A DNA stretch of 54,886 nucleotides from Nocardia pseudovaccinii NBRC 100343 (lineage in GTDB: Bacteria; Actinomycetota; Actinomycetes; Mycobacteriales; Mycobacteriaceae), in contig NZ_BDBY01000245.1 of the NCBI RefSeq assembly GCF_001613225.1, positions 1 to 54,886 on the forward strand, written 5' to 3'. How positions within the stretch are numbered: position 1 is the stretch's first letter; each line of letters starts with the position of its first letter. Below the pieces are notes generated by a model, which searched no databases, was not told where the DNA came from, and saw nothing but the letters and a program-made list of their open reading frames with translations. The translations under genes and the position numbers were made by a program. Below are positions 32,149-40,969 of this stretch, piece after piece.

Positions 32149-32508
32149 ACCCCACAGGGGCACCCAATTATTCGCCTTTTCCGGCATCCAATTCCACCGC
32201 TTCAACACAGCGTTATCATTCGCCCGTTTTCGGACGCGCTGTTTTGCGCGCTCGCAGCACCGCTGCGGCGACCGCTCCGACGAACGCCGCCTTCCAGCGG
32301 TCCACGCAGCGGCCTTCTGCGCCGCTCACGCCTGCGGTCGCGCAGAGCGCGGCAGCGACCGGCTGGCAGCGCGGCGAGCCACGCCGAGGCAAACACCGAA
32401 GCCTCCGCGGAATGCCCGCAACGATGTTTGAGGTGACGAGCTGATTTTTCCTACCGTTCCGGCAGCCACACCTTCTGTGGGGCGGAGTCGAATGGTTTGG
32501 AGTGCGTC

Positions 32509-32838
32509 ATGTCCCTCGCTTCACACATTGTCGAGCTGTCATTGACAGCGCCGCCCGAGCGGCAGTGGACAGGCGCATTGCAGGTCCTCGCTCAGGAAAC
32601 TGAAGTCAGCACTGGAGGGCTTCGGAAGTGGATCGAGGACAACATCGTCTTCACGATCCTCATCCTTATCGCTTGCGCGGTTCTGTTGGGCGGGTTGAAA
32701 GGCAACCTTTCGCGGGTTCTGACCGTCGGCGGATTGTCCATGGTGGGTCTGGCGTATCTCGGAATCGCGACGAGCGAAAACGCAGCGCAGGGAATCGGCT
32801 CGTTCATTCTCGGTCTCATCGGGATTCACACGTCCTAA
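32509..32838 (+). CDS. Small two-TM membrane protein, first gene of the mating-pore operon, 109 aa
   Basis: After an amphipathic N-terminus (GALQVLAQETEVSTGGLRKW) come two TM segments (NIVFTILILIACAVLLGGL; LTVGGLSMVGLAYLGIA) and a hydrophobic C-terminus. The size and position at the head of a TcpE/VirB4 operon match the small membrane proteins (VirB2- or TcpD-like) of Gram-positive T4SS. Family membership is inferred from position, not sequence. TTGGAG lies 7 bases before ATG 32509. Confidence 0.65.
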   Translation: MSLASHIVELSLTAPPERQWTGALQVLAQETEVSTGGLRKWIEDNIVFTILILIACAVLLGGLKGNLSRVLTVGGLSMVGLAYLGIATSENAAQGIGSFILGLIGIHTS

Positions 32839-32867
32839 TTCCGAAATCTGATGGAAGGGAACAGGGC

Positions 32868-33281
32868 GTGATCGAGAACGATGATTTGCTGCACCGGGTC
32901 GACCCGCACTATCTGGGCCCGGCAGGGCACACGATGCCGTTGCGGATCCGCTACCAGGCCGCCGGTGTCGGGTTCGTGGTGTTCACGACGGTGTTCGTGA
33001 TCGCCCGCGCGGTCCTGCACGCACCGCTCGGGTTCCGATCCCTGATGGTGATGTTGCTGCTCACCATCTACTTCACCACCCGGCTGACCCGCTACATCAA
33101 CGCCGATCGCCCACTGCGGTCGGTGGTTCGCGCCGCGTGGAACGACCTGATCGCTCCGCGCCCGCCCAAGACGGGCAAAGCCTTGTCGATCCGGCTGCCC
33201 GCACCCGCTCACCGAACCAGCCGAGCTCCGGCCGCCACCGAGCACTCGCTGTCCACGCCGACCCAAGGTGAGCTCCGATGA
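32868..33281 (+). CDS. TcpE-like conjugation membrane protein, 137 aa
   Basis: Two close TM segments (VGFVVFTTVFVIARAVLHA; SLMVMLLLTIYFTTRLT) follow the motif PLRIRYQAAGVG, and then a polar C-terminal tail. This is the layout of TcpE/PrgI-type (VirB3-like) proteins that sit beside VirB4 in Gram-positive conjugation systems. GTG 32868 has GGAAGGGAACAGG upstream. The stop overlaps the VirB4-like ATG (ATGA). Confidence 0.7.
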   Translation: MIENDDLLHRVDPHYLGPAGHTMPLRIRYQAAGVGFVVFTTVFVIARAVLHAPLGFRSLMVMLLLTIYFTTRLTRYINADRPLRSVVRAAWNDLIAPRPPKTGKALSIRLPAPAHRTSRAPAATEHSLSTPTQGELR

Positions 33282-36200
33282 GCGTGAACGACAACGACAT
33301 CGCCTCGCTGTTCGACCCGAACTTCGATGAGCCGGTGCATGTGGTGCCCCCAGGTGCACTGCCGCCATCGTGGGCCGCCGCGCGCGCAGCCGCCACGCCC
33401 GCGCCCCCCGACAACCGGCACCTCGCGTGGTCGAAAGCCCAGCCCGCGCCTCCGCTGCCGATGGTCCCCGACCACGACACCGCGACGGCCGAAGCACCCG
33501 AGCCCGACCCCCGACCGCGGCGGCGACGCAAGAACGACCGCAAACGCCGCGACCGCACGGACGTGCCCGAGTTCGACAAGGACGTCGCCGCCGCCAAGAA
33601 ACGCGCCGATCGAAACCGCAAAACCGTGCGGCTGGCACTGACCGGCACCCAGGGCCACATCACCCGCACCCGCAAGAGCTCCACGGCGTGGTTCGTCCAG
33701 CCGCCCGGCCCGTGGAACATGCGGCCAACCGCCAAGCAGCGCCGCTACATCCGCGACGAGGCGCTGGTACTGGCCAACCTGTCCAACGCCGGGGTCACCT
33801 CGCTGCACCGGCGCCTGGTGCGCACACCGTGGCCCGTGCGGCAATGGGCCCAAGCCCACGACACCTGGGCTGACCCGATTCCCGACGTGCCGGGCGCCCT
33901 GTCATGGGCGGACTACCTGCACGGCCAGCAGCACGCCATGCTGTGGGCCAACCCGACCCTCAAAGGCCGTTACTGGGGCATCGACCTGCACCCGCGATCC
34001 GCGCTCGGCCAAACCCTCGACGCCATCGCCCAGGTGCTGGCCTACGTAGCGAACTGGCCACTGATGGGTCGCGTCGCGCGCCTGGCCGCCAAACTGGCCG
34101 ATGACGCGTTCGCGCGCGAACGCGCGGACATGGCCGAGCACCTGGCCACACTCGAGCGGGTCATGGCCGGTCGCGGTGTCGGGGCGCGGCCGGCGTCCGA
34201 AGCGCAGATGGACTACCTGCTGCGCCGGTCGGCCACCATCGGTCTGCCGCTCGACGTCGACGGCGTGATCGCCGGCGGTGGCGACTGGGAGGAGACCGAC
34301 GTCGCGGCCCTCGAGGACGTGACGGGGGTCTGGGTGGTGCCGGGCGACGGTTACACCACCGTCAACGGCGCGGTCGACGGCCGCGCCTATACCGGCTACG
34401 TCATCGTGCTGACGATCGGCCGGATGGCGCCCTTGCCGATCCCGGAACGGATGCTGCCCTGGCAGGTGATCGGCGACCCGTCGGGCGAACCGATCGAGTG
34501 GTCCGAGCGAATCCGGTTGATTTCCAAGCCTGAGACCATCCGGCAGATGCGGCGGCTGGCCAACAAGATCAAGTCGCAGTGGGAGCACTACACCGTCGAG
34601 CACGACGAGACACCACCACAGGAACTCACCGAACAGTACGGGCTGTCGCAGCAGGTGATCTCCGACGTCGAAGAAGACCACTCCGGGCTGTCGGTGCGCA
34701 GCGAAGGCTGGTACCGGCTCGCGGTAGTGGGCGCGACACCCGACCAGGCGCGCCGCAAGGTCGCGCTGCTCAAGGAGATGTACGCCCCGCACATCTCCCT
34801 CGAACAGGAGCACGGCCAATATCAGCTGCTGCGCGAATTCCTGCCCGGTGAGCCACTGGCGAATGTCGCGCACAAACGCCACATGAGCGTGTACTCACTG
34901 TCGTCGGGGATGGCCGCGGTCGGTGACCGCATCGGTGACCGCACCGGCGTCGTGCTCGGGCAGACCGCCTCGATCGCACCCCGACCAGCGGTATGGGATC
35001 TGTTCGCCGCGCACGAACGCAAGCACAAATCCGGGCTGACCCCGATCGTGGCCGTGCCCGGTTCGGGCAAGACGTTCCTGGCCGGCATGATCGTCTACCA
35101 GGCCGTGCGCGCGGGCGCCTTCGCGGTCATCCTCGACCCGTCCGGGCCGCTGAAGGAACTGGCCAACCTGCCCGAGTTCGCCGACATCGCCGAAGTGCAC
35201 GCACTGACCGGTCGTTCCTCGCGTCCCGGCTCGCTCAACCCGTACCGCGTGATCGTTGACCCACGTCGCGACGACCCGGAGTATTCGCCGGACAATCCCG
35301 ACTTCCGCCGCGACCCCGACCCTGTCGCTGCTGGGCAGGCCCAGTACGAGGCCGACGTGCGCGCCGCGGCCGCCGAACGGATCTCGGTCGCGGTGAGTGT
35401 GCTGAAGATGATGCTCCCCCCAGCGCGGCTGGAACTGGAATGGACCGAATCGGTGCTGCACACCGCGGCGAACATGGTCGGCGGCGAGCGAGGCCACAAC
35501 CTGCGCGAAGTGCTCGACGCGATCGCGCGGATCGCCGAGACCGACGAGGACGTGACCGTGCGAACCTGCGCGCGCAGCATCCATCAGGACCTCGACATCA
35601 TGTCGCAGCTGGCCGAGGCGCGCGTGCTGTTCCCCGACCGCGACGCGGGCACCGAGGTGAGCGACTTCGATGCCGACGTGCGCCTGACGATCCTGACGAT
35701 GCCGGGCCTGCAGCTGCCGCCGGAGGGGGTCGATCCCTCGCAGTGGACACCCCAGCAGCGCATGACCGGCCCCCTGATGCACATGGCCGCGTGGCTGGCC
35801 AACCGGCTGATCTACGAGAAGCCCCGCCACGTGCGCAAGGTGTTGTTCCTCGACGAGAACAAATACCTCGAATCCACCGGCGCCGGTCGCACGCTCAACC
35901 TGCGCATCTCCCGCGACTCGCGCAAGTACAAGGTTCGGGCGCTGGTGTGCAGCCAGCTGCCTGACGACTATCTGGGTCTCGACGGCACCGACGACAAGAG
36001 CGCACTAGCCTACGAGGTGATCATCGGTGATCTGGGCGGCAACGAGCACGCCATCCGCGGCGCGCTGCAACTGCTGAATCTGCCGCTTGATCAGGGCTAC
36101 GAATCGATCCTTGCCGACCTGGGAGGAGGCGGTGAGGACACCCTCGACGAGGACACCGACACCAGCTACCAGGACCAGGCGCGCCGGTTCGTGGTCAAGA

Positions 36201-36316
36201 TGGCCGACGACATCGAACTCATCCGCTCCGACTGGACCCACTTCGTCCACTTGGCCCACGTCTTCGAAACGCTCAACTCCAGCAGCAGTATTCACGTGCT
36301 CGGCGGTGGGGCATGA
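33278..36316 (+). CDS. VirB4/TcpF-like conjugation ATPase, 1012 aa
   Basis: A Pro/Arg-rich N-terminal 110 residues and a middle domain are followed by the motor: TPIVAVPGSGKTFLAGMIVY (Walker A, about residues 590-598), a Pro-Ser-Gly strand VILDPSGPLKELANLPEF and Walker B VRKVLFLDENKYLEST (about residue 855), then SRDSRKYKVRALVCSQLPDD. VirB4-type ATPases energise pilus or pore assembly at the membrane. Length is typical. It is co-translated with TcpE-like and VirB6-like genes through ATGA overlaps on both sides. Confidence 0.85.
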   Translation: MSVNDNDIASLFDPNFDEPVHVVPPGALPPSWAAARAAATPAPPDNRHLAWSKAQPAPPLPMVPDHDTATAEAPEPDPRPRRRRKNDRKRRDRTDVPEFDKDVAAAKKRADRNRKTVRLALTGTQGHITRTRKSSTAWFVQPPGPWNMRPTAKQRRYIRDEALVLANLSNAGVTSLHRRLVRTPWPVRQWAQAHDTWADPIPDVPGALSWADYLHGQQHAMLWANPTLKGRYWGIDLHPRSALGQTLDAIAQVLAYVANWPLMGRVARLAAKLADDAFARERADMAEHLATLERVMAGRGVGARPASEAQMDYLLRRSATIGLPLDVDGVIAGGGDWEETDVAALEDVTGVWVVPGDGYTTVNGAVDGRAYTGYVIVLTIGRMAPLPIPERMLPWQVIGDPSGEPIEWSERIRLISKPETIRQMRRLANKIKSQWEHYTVEHDETPPQELTEQYGLSQQVISDVEEDHSGLSVRSEGWYRLAVVGATPDQARRKVALLKEMYAPHISLEQEHGQYQLLREFLPGEPLANVAHKRHMSVYSLSSGMAAVGDRIGDRTGVVLGQTASIAPRPAVWDLFAAHERKHKSGLTPIVAVPGSGKTFLAGMIVYQAVRAGAFAVILDPSGPLKELANLPEFADIAEVHALTGRSSRPGSLNPYRVIVDPRRDDPEYSPDNPDFRRDPDPVAAGQAQYEADVRAAAAERISVAVSVLKMMLPPARLELEWTESVLHTAANMVGGERGHNLREVLDAIARIAETDEDVTVRTCARSIHQDLDIMSQLAEARVLFPDRDAGTEVSDFDADVRLTILTMPGLQLPPEGVDPSQWTPQQRMTGPLMHMAAWLANRLIYEKPRHVRKVLFLDENKYLESTGAGRTLNLRISRDSRKYKVRALVCSQLPDDYLGLDGTDDKSALAYEVIIGDLGGNEHAIRGALQLLNLPLDQGYESILADLGGGGEDTLDEDTDTSYQDQARRFVVKMADDIELIRSDWTHFVHLAHVFETLNSSSSIHVLGGGA

Positions 36317-38460
36317 ACCGCTGCCCCCGCGGGAGCGGGCGGTCGACCGGCTTGGCCGCGCGGTTGGTCCGGATCGCCGCGGTGCTGGCGCTGGTGATGC
36401 TCGGCCAGTTCGGTCCCGGCGAAGCGACCGCGGCCGCGAGCGGTTTCGACTGCAAGGACGTCCCGGTACCGGAGTTCCCCAAGGCCGCCTTCCCGGCCCG
36501 CATCGACGGCTCCAGCGCCGACCGGTCCGCCCCGACCAACGCCAACCCCACCGGCTACCAGAGCTACGGCTGGGCCGGATTGAACTGGTACACCTACGAC
36601 CTCGGTTGCGGGTCGGATCTGGTTCGCGCGCCCGGCGTGGTCGCCGAGAACAGCTGGGGCAACAACTTCCTCACCATCGGCAAGACGCTGGCGGCCGCGG
36701 CGTTCTGGCTCGACGACCAGACCAAGACCGGCAAGCAAGCCGAGCAGGCCGGGGTGAAACCGGCGCTGGCCGAGTTCGACACGATCGTGAAATCGGTGTC
36801 GCACGGCATGCTCGGCGTCTACGGCCAATGGCTGGGTGTCGCGCTGACGGCGGCGACCGCGGTGATGCTGTGGCAGGCGTTCAAAGCCAACGCCGCAGGT
36901 GTCACCAAGTCCGCGGGCGTGGCCGCGGCCGGACTGGCGTTGGGCGCGTTGATGATCGGCGCCCCGGCCAAGGCGATCCAGCTCACCGATGACACGTTCG
37001 GCAGCGTCATCACCGACACCCAAGACCAGATGTTCTCCGTCGCCTTCAACGGCCAAGACGCCACCCTCGCCGGCGGCGCCTACGACCCCCGCAACGTGCT
37101 GATGGACCGGATCTTCCTCGATGACTGGCGCCAAGGCTGGTTCGGCCAGAACTACGACGACAGCGACAACCAGCTCGGCCCGAAGCTGCGCGAGTCGCTG
37201 GCGTTCAGCTACGCCGAGCAACGCGAAATCCAGAACGACCCGAGCGCGCAGGATCGCCTCGTCACCCAGAAGGAGCGCATCTTCCGCGACGAGATCGTCA
37301 AGCCGCTCGAATCACACAACCTGTCCTTCTACACCTTCCAGGGCAAAAACAGCCACCGGGTCGGGATCGGGGCCATGGCCATGCTCAAGCTCGGTCTGCC
37401 CTCGATTCTGTGGATCGGTGCCTCGATCCTGAAACTCAGTGCGCTGCTGGCGATCCGGTTCGCGATCCTGCTGGCGCCGGTGTGGGTGCCGCTATCGATC
37501 GTGCACGGCGGCTGGCTGGCGCGGGTGTGCCGGATGCTGGCCAGCGCCTACATGTGGGGCGTGGCCGGCGCGATCATCGTCGGACTGTATCTGATGGCGC
37601 TGGTACAGCTGTATGTCACCGACAACGGCTCCATCGACGGCTCGTGGCGGCTGTGGTTCATGGTGCTGCTCACCTGCTTGTTCTGGTTCATCATGCGCCC
37701 GTTCAAACGGATCTCGCAGACACTGACCCAGAACCACGCCAGCATGCTCAACCGCCGCGCCCGCTACGCGCAGCACTCGCTGAAACGACAGTTCCTGCGG
37801 GGCGCCGCAGCGGTGGTGGGCGGCCCGGCCGCCGCCGGAGCGGAAAGGGCCGTAGGCGGTCTGCGCCGAGGAGGCCGCGGGGAGCCCGATAGCGACCCCG
37901 ATACCGATTCGGTGCGGCCGAGCCGGCCCGAGGGTCGCGACCTGACCCACCGCCGCCAAGCCGACGCCACCCGGGCCCGCGCCGAGGCCCGCCGCCAGCT
38001 GCACGGCGGCCGGGAGCGACGGGCCGCATCCACTGAGGACCGCGACGCACGGATCGCCGGGATCGCCGCCTCGGCAAGCAGCGAGCTGGCACGCGACAAG
38101 TCCGGCAAGTTCACCGGCGGCGGGGACGTCAGCGAGGCCGACGCGAGCCGGGCGGCACAGCTGGGCACGGCCGCGCGGCAGCGACTGGATCGAGACAACG
38201 AGGCCGCCGACAGGCGTGATCGTCGAGCAGTGTCCCGGGCGGGATCGGTCAGCCAACGCTGGGACGGCGGTGAGGACTCGATCATCGCGCCGATGAAGGT
38301 CTACACCCCGCGCCGCGGCAGCAACACCCCCGAGTCGATCACACCTTTGATCGCGATCTCACCGCCACGGCGACCCTCCGACCGGCCGCCGCGGCGGCCG
38401 CGGCTATGGGATCCCGATGACCCCGGACACGACCGCGATCGTAGGGACTCGGACAACTGA
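36313..38460 (+). CDS. VirB6/TcpH-like polytopic membrane protein, 715 aa
   Basis: An N-terminal signal segment (VRIAAVLALVMLGQFGPGE) precedes an extracellular part (residues about 45-160). TM segments follow near 165-225 (GQWLGVALTAATAVMLWQAF; VAAAGLALGALMIGAP) and 350-465 (PSILWIGASILKLSALLAI; AGAIIVGLYLMALVQLYV; MVLLTCLFWFIMRPF). It ends in a 250-residue Arg/Asp-rich cytoplasmic tail. Such proteins form the inner-membrane core of Gram-positive T4SS. ATGA overlap with virB4-like; TGATG overlap with the next gene. Confidence 0.75.
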   Translation: MNRCPRGSGRSTGLAARLVRIAAVLALVMLGQFGPGEATAAASGFDCKDVPVPEFPKAAFPARIDGSSADRSAPTNANPTGYQSYGWAGLNWYTYDLGCGSDLVRAPGVVAENSWGNNFLTIGKTLAAAAFWLDDQTKTGKQAEQAGVKPALAEFDTIVKSVSHGMLGVYGQWLGVALTAATAVMLWQAFKANAAGVTKSAGVAAAGLALGALMIGAPAKAIQLTDDTFGSVITDTQDQMFSVAFNGQDATLAGGAYDPRNVLMDRIFLDDWRQGWFGQNYDDSDNQLGPKLRESLAFSYAEQREIQNDPSAQDRLVTQKERIFRDEIVKPLESHNLSFYTFQGKNSHRVGIGAMAMLKLGLPSILWIGASILKLSALLAIRFAILLAPVWVPLSIVHGGWLARVCRMLASAYMWGVAGAIIVGLYLMALVQLYVTDNGSIDGSWRLWFMVLLTCLFWFIMRPFKRISQTLTQNHASMLNRRARYAQHSLKRQFLRGAAAVVGGPAAAGAERAVGGLRRGGRGEPDSDPDTDSVRPSRPEGRDLTHRRQADATRARAEARRQLHGGRERRAASTEDRDARIAGIAASASSELARDKSGKFTGGGDVSEADASRAAQLGTAARQRLDRDNEAADRRDRRAVSRAGSVSQRWDGGEDSIIAPMKVYTPRRGSNTPESITPLIAISPPRRPSDRPPRRPRLWDPDDPGHDRDRRDSDN

Positions 38461-39269
38461 TGGCCGGATCCCGGGGAAATCCTGTGCTCGCGCCCATCCG
38501 GCGATGGGTGCTGTACTCGCGCACCAACCTCGTTCTCACCGTCGCCGGGATCTTCCTCACCCTGGTGGTGGCGGGATTCTTCTTCGGCGAATCTTCGTCC
38601 ACCACAACCATTTCCACCACGAACACGACGTCCTCACCGAGCTCGGAGCCGGTACAGCCGATCAGCTACGAGTTGGTCGAGGTCAGCGAGGCGTCGGTGG
38701 CGGGCCGGTCCTCGCAGTGGGTGACCTCGAGCGCGCCGGCCGCCGCGATGGCCTACGCGCACACCTACCTCGACCAGTCGATGACCAACGCCAACTGGAC
38801 CAGCACGTTGGCCCGCTACACGGCCACCGCGCCAGGTGAGTCGTTCACCGCGGCCAGGCCGCAGGCCCCGGTCGCGATCACCGGCCCGACCCGCAGCCGG
38901 CTGGTCACCAGTGAAGGTGGGACGCGGCTGGCTCAGGTGTCGATTCCCACCCAGGCCGGGCAACTGCAGATCACCCTCAAGGTCACCACCTCCCCCACTG
39001 GCCCGAAATGGCTCGTCGACAACCCGCTACCGACACTCGACCTGTCGCAGGTCGCACCCCGGAGCGGCCAGCCCTCCACCCCCCGCACCGGTTCCGGAAC
39101 CACCCCCGCATCGCCGAGCGCACCGAGCACCAGGCCCACGCCCACATCCTCGACAACGACCTCGTCCACACCGGCGCCACCGTCCAGCCAGCAGCCGCAG
39201 CCTGTCCCGCCGCCGCCGGGACCGATCCCCGCACCGGACCTGGACACCCCGTTGCCGGGGTCGCTGTGA
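38460..39269 (+). CDS. TcpC/VirB8-like single-pass membrane protein, 269 aa
   Basis: One TM segment (TNLVLTVAGIFLTLVVAGFF) is followed by a Ser/Thr linker. The extracellular NTF2-like domain (SSAPAAAMAYAHTYLDQSMT, then TRLAQVSIPTQAGQLQITLK, KWLVDNPLP) comes next, and then a Pro/Thr/Ser-rich tail that could span the wall. The position after VirB6-like matches conjugation scaffold proteins of the VirB8/TcpC type. It starts in a TGATG overlap, and its stop overlaps the GTG of the hydrolase. Confidence 0.72.
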   Translation: MAGSRGNPVLAPIRRWVLYSRTNLVLTVAGIFLTLVVAGFFFGESSSTTTISTTNTTSSPSSEPVQPISYELVEVSEASVAGRSSQWVTSSAPAAAMAYAHTYLDQSMTNANWTSTLARYTATAPGESFTAARPQAPVAITGPTRSRLVTSEGGTRLAQVSIPTQAGQLQITLKVTTSPTGPKWLVDNPLPTLDLSQVAPRSGQPSTPRTGSGTTPASPSAPSTRPTPTSSTTTSSTPAPPSSQQPQPVPPPPGPIPAPDLDTPLPGSL

Positions 39270-40867
39270 TTGTCGGTCAGGCCCTGCGAACGGTAGTGCT
39301 GATGGCGGTGGCCGCGACCGCGGTCGGGATCGCCGCGTGCGCGCCGGCACCGGTGATTCCCCCGAGCAGATGCGGCGGGGACGTGTCATCGTCGCAGGTC
39401 AAAGCGTCGGGAAAGCTGATGGAGTCGGGGGCGATCCGGCCGCCTACCGCGCCGGGCACCACACAGATCAGCTCCCCGTTCGGGATGCGGTGGGGCACCA
39501 TGCACCAGGGCGTGGACTTCGCGGGCCCGATCGGCACCCCGATCTACGCCGCCCTCGACGGTACCGTGGTCAAGGCGGGCCCGGCGTCGGGGTTCGGCAA
39601 CTGGATCGTCATCGACTCCCTCGTCGAAGCCAAACCCGTCTCAACCGTCTACGGGCACATGGAGGCCTCCGGGATCAAGGTCCGCGAAGGCCAGCAGGTC
39701 CATGCCGGCGACCCGATCGCCGAGATCGGCAACGCGGGCGAATCCAGCGGCGCGCATCTGCATTTCGAGTACTGGATCGGCGGGCGCCTGCAGGAAGGCG
39801 GACAGGCGATCGACCCGATGACCAAACTCGGCGACACCGCCACCTCCGCCAGCACCTCTACCGAAGGCACGGCCGCGGCAGGCCCTTCGACGGCGCAGGT
39901 GGCGCTGGCCGCCTCGTCCCGATCGATCACCTGCAGCGGATTCGGCACCGCCGGCGCCGGTGACCTCAAGCCCGGCAGCGTCCCCGCCGACCTCGAACCC
40001 TGGATCCGCAAGGCCGGATCACTGTGTACGCAGATCCCCCCGGCCCTCATCGCCGCTCAGGCCGAAGCAGAAAGCGGTTTCCGGCGAGGATTGACCTCGC
40101 CGTCGGGCGCCGAGGGTCTGACTCAATTCCTTCCCGGCACCGCCGCGGCGATCGACCCCGACGACGGTAAGCCCTACCTCATCGACGCCGACGGCAACGG
40201 CCAGGCCAGCATCTGGGACGACGGCGACGCGCTCGTCGCCCAAGGCCGCTACATGTGCGCGATCGCCCGCAAGATCGACGGTTGGATCGCCGAGGGCAGC
40301 GTCCACGGAGACCGCACCGCGTTGACCATCGCCGGCTACAACGGCGGCGAAGCAGCGGTCCTGGCTGCGGGCGGCATGCCCTCCGGAGGTGACTACGACA
40401 CCCAGACCCGCCCGTATGTCGCCAAAATTCTCGCGGGCATGGCCAAATACCAATCCCTCAGTGGCGGTGGACGATTCGTACCACGCGGATCCGGGAACGG
40501 GGCACAGATCGTCGAAGCCGCGCGGCAGTTCCTCGGCACCCCGTACGTGTGGGGAGGCGGCGGCCCGGGCGGGCCCAGCAACGGCGGCTTCGACTGCTCA
40601 GGGTTGACCAGCTACGCCGTGTTCACCGCCAGCGGCGGCCGGCTCACCCTGCCACGCACCTCCGAGCAGCAATGGACCGTCGGGGAGGAGGTGCCGATGG
40701 ACCAAGCCCAACCCGGCGACCTGCTGTTCGGATCCTGGAAATCCGGCGGGCCCGGCCACGTCGGCATCTACGCGGGAGCCAACACCATGGTGCACTCGCC
40801 CGACAGCGGGCAGAGCGTCACCGAAGCTGCGGTGCAGCCGGACATGCGGGCACGGAGAGTGCTATGA
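39266..40867 (+). CDS. Three-domain cell-wall hydrolase: M23 endopeptidase, SLT lysozyme, NlpC/P60 peptidase, 533 aa
   Basis: It starts GTG 39266 in a GTGA overlap. The signal peptide LRTVVLMAVAATAVGIAAC has a lipobox, so it is probably lipid-anchored. Residues about 70-180 are M23 (FGMRWGTMHQGVDFAGPIG; HLHFEYW). Residues about 250-390 are lytic transglycosylase (IPPALIAAQAEAESGFRRGL with catalytic Glu; TIAGYNGGE). Residues about 405-533 are NlpC/P60 (YVWGGGGPGG, FDCSGLTSY with catalytic Cys near 443, PGHVGIYAG with His near 497). It opens peptidoglycan for the mating channel. Repeat copy 12 is read in frame near residue 38. Confidence 0.85.
   Translation: MIVGQALRTVVLMAVAATAVGIAACAPAPVIPPSRCGGDVSSSQVKASGKLMESGAIRPPTAPGTTQISSPFGMRWGTMHQGVDFAGPIGTPIYAALDGTVVKAGPASGFGNWIVIDSLVEAKPVSTVYGHMEASGIKVREGQQVHAGDPIAEIGNAGESSGAHLHFEYWIGGRLQEGGQAIDPMTKLGDTATSASTSTEGTAAAGPSTAQVALAASSRSITCSGFGTAGAGDLKPGSVPADLEPWIRKAGSLCTQIPPALIAAQAEAESGFRRGLTSPSGAEGLTQFLPGTAAAIDPDDGKPYLIDADGNGQASIWDDGDALVAQGRYMCAIARKIDGWIAEGSVHGDRTALTIAGYNGGEAAVLAAGGMPSGGDYDTQTRPYVAKILAGMAKYQSLSGGGRFVPRGSGNGAQIVEAARQFLGTPYVWGGGGPGGPSNGGFDCSGLTSYAVFTASGGRLTLPRTSEQQWTVGEEVPMDQAQPGDLLFGSWKSGGPGHVGIYAGANTMVHSPDSGQSVTEAAVQPDMRARRVL
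39378..39401 (+). repeat. 24-bp dispersed repeat, copy 12, inside a gene
   Basis: GGGACGTGTCATC then GT then CGCAGGTCA. It is translated in frame as GDVSSSQVK in the linker after the lipobox of the cell-wall hydrolase; 24 bp keeps the frame. Confidence 0.8.
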
Positions 40868-40868
40868 G

Positions 40869-40892
40869 GGGACATGCCATCACCGCAGTTCA
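40869..40892 (+). repeat. 24-bp dispersed repeat, copy 13
   Basis: GGGACATGCCATC then AC then CGCAGTTCA. It begins two bases after the stop codon of the hydrolase gene. Confidence 0.8.
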
Positions 40893-40969
40893 CGCAGGGT
40901 TTTTAGGGTTCTCATGATATCTGTTCCCAGCAATCTGTCGCCGAGACTTCCTGTGCGGGAGGCCGCGAC

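Larger units (their letters stand above)
31772..32508. promoter_or_regulatory. Divergent transfer control region, candidate oriT
   Basis: No gene is evident. Left to right it holds: CTCAAACATCGT (31851-31862); the 20-bp-arm inverted repeat (31932-32005); a 7-bp stem CGCACAC/GTGTGCG near 32042-32059; a promoter (TTGAGA 32103, TACACT 32126); a palindrome over that -10 box (32128-32148); and ACGATGTTTGAG (32421-32432), the exact reverse complement of the first site. The two 12-mers lie 80 and 77 bases from the two divergent start codons. This is the layout expected for a co-regulated tra region that also carries the origin of transfer. Confidence 0.6.

Noticed and set aside
32600..38500. MOB relaxase gene in the transfer region
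   Set aside because: No HUH or other relaxase motif was seen in any of the transfer proteins; none is reported rather than guessing.
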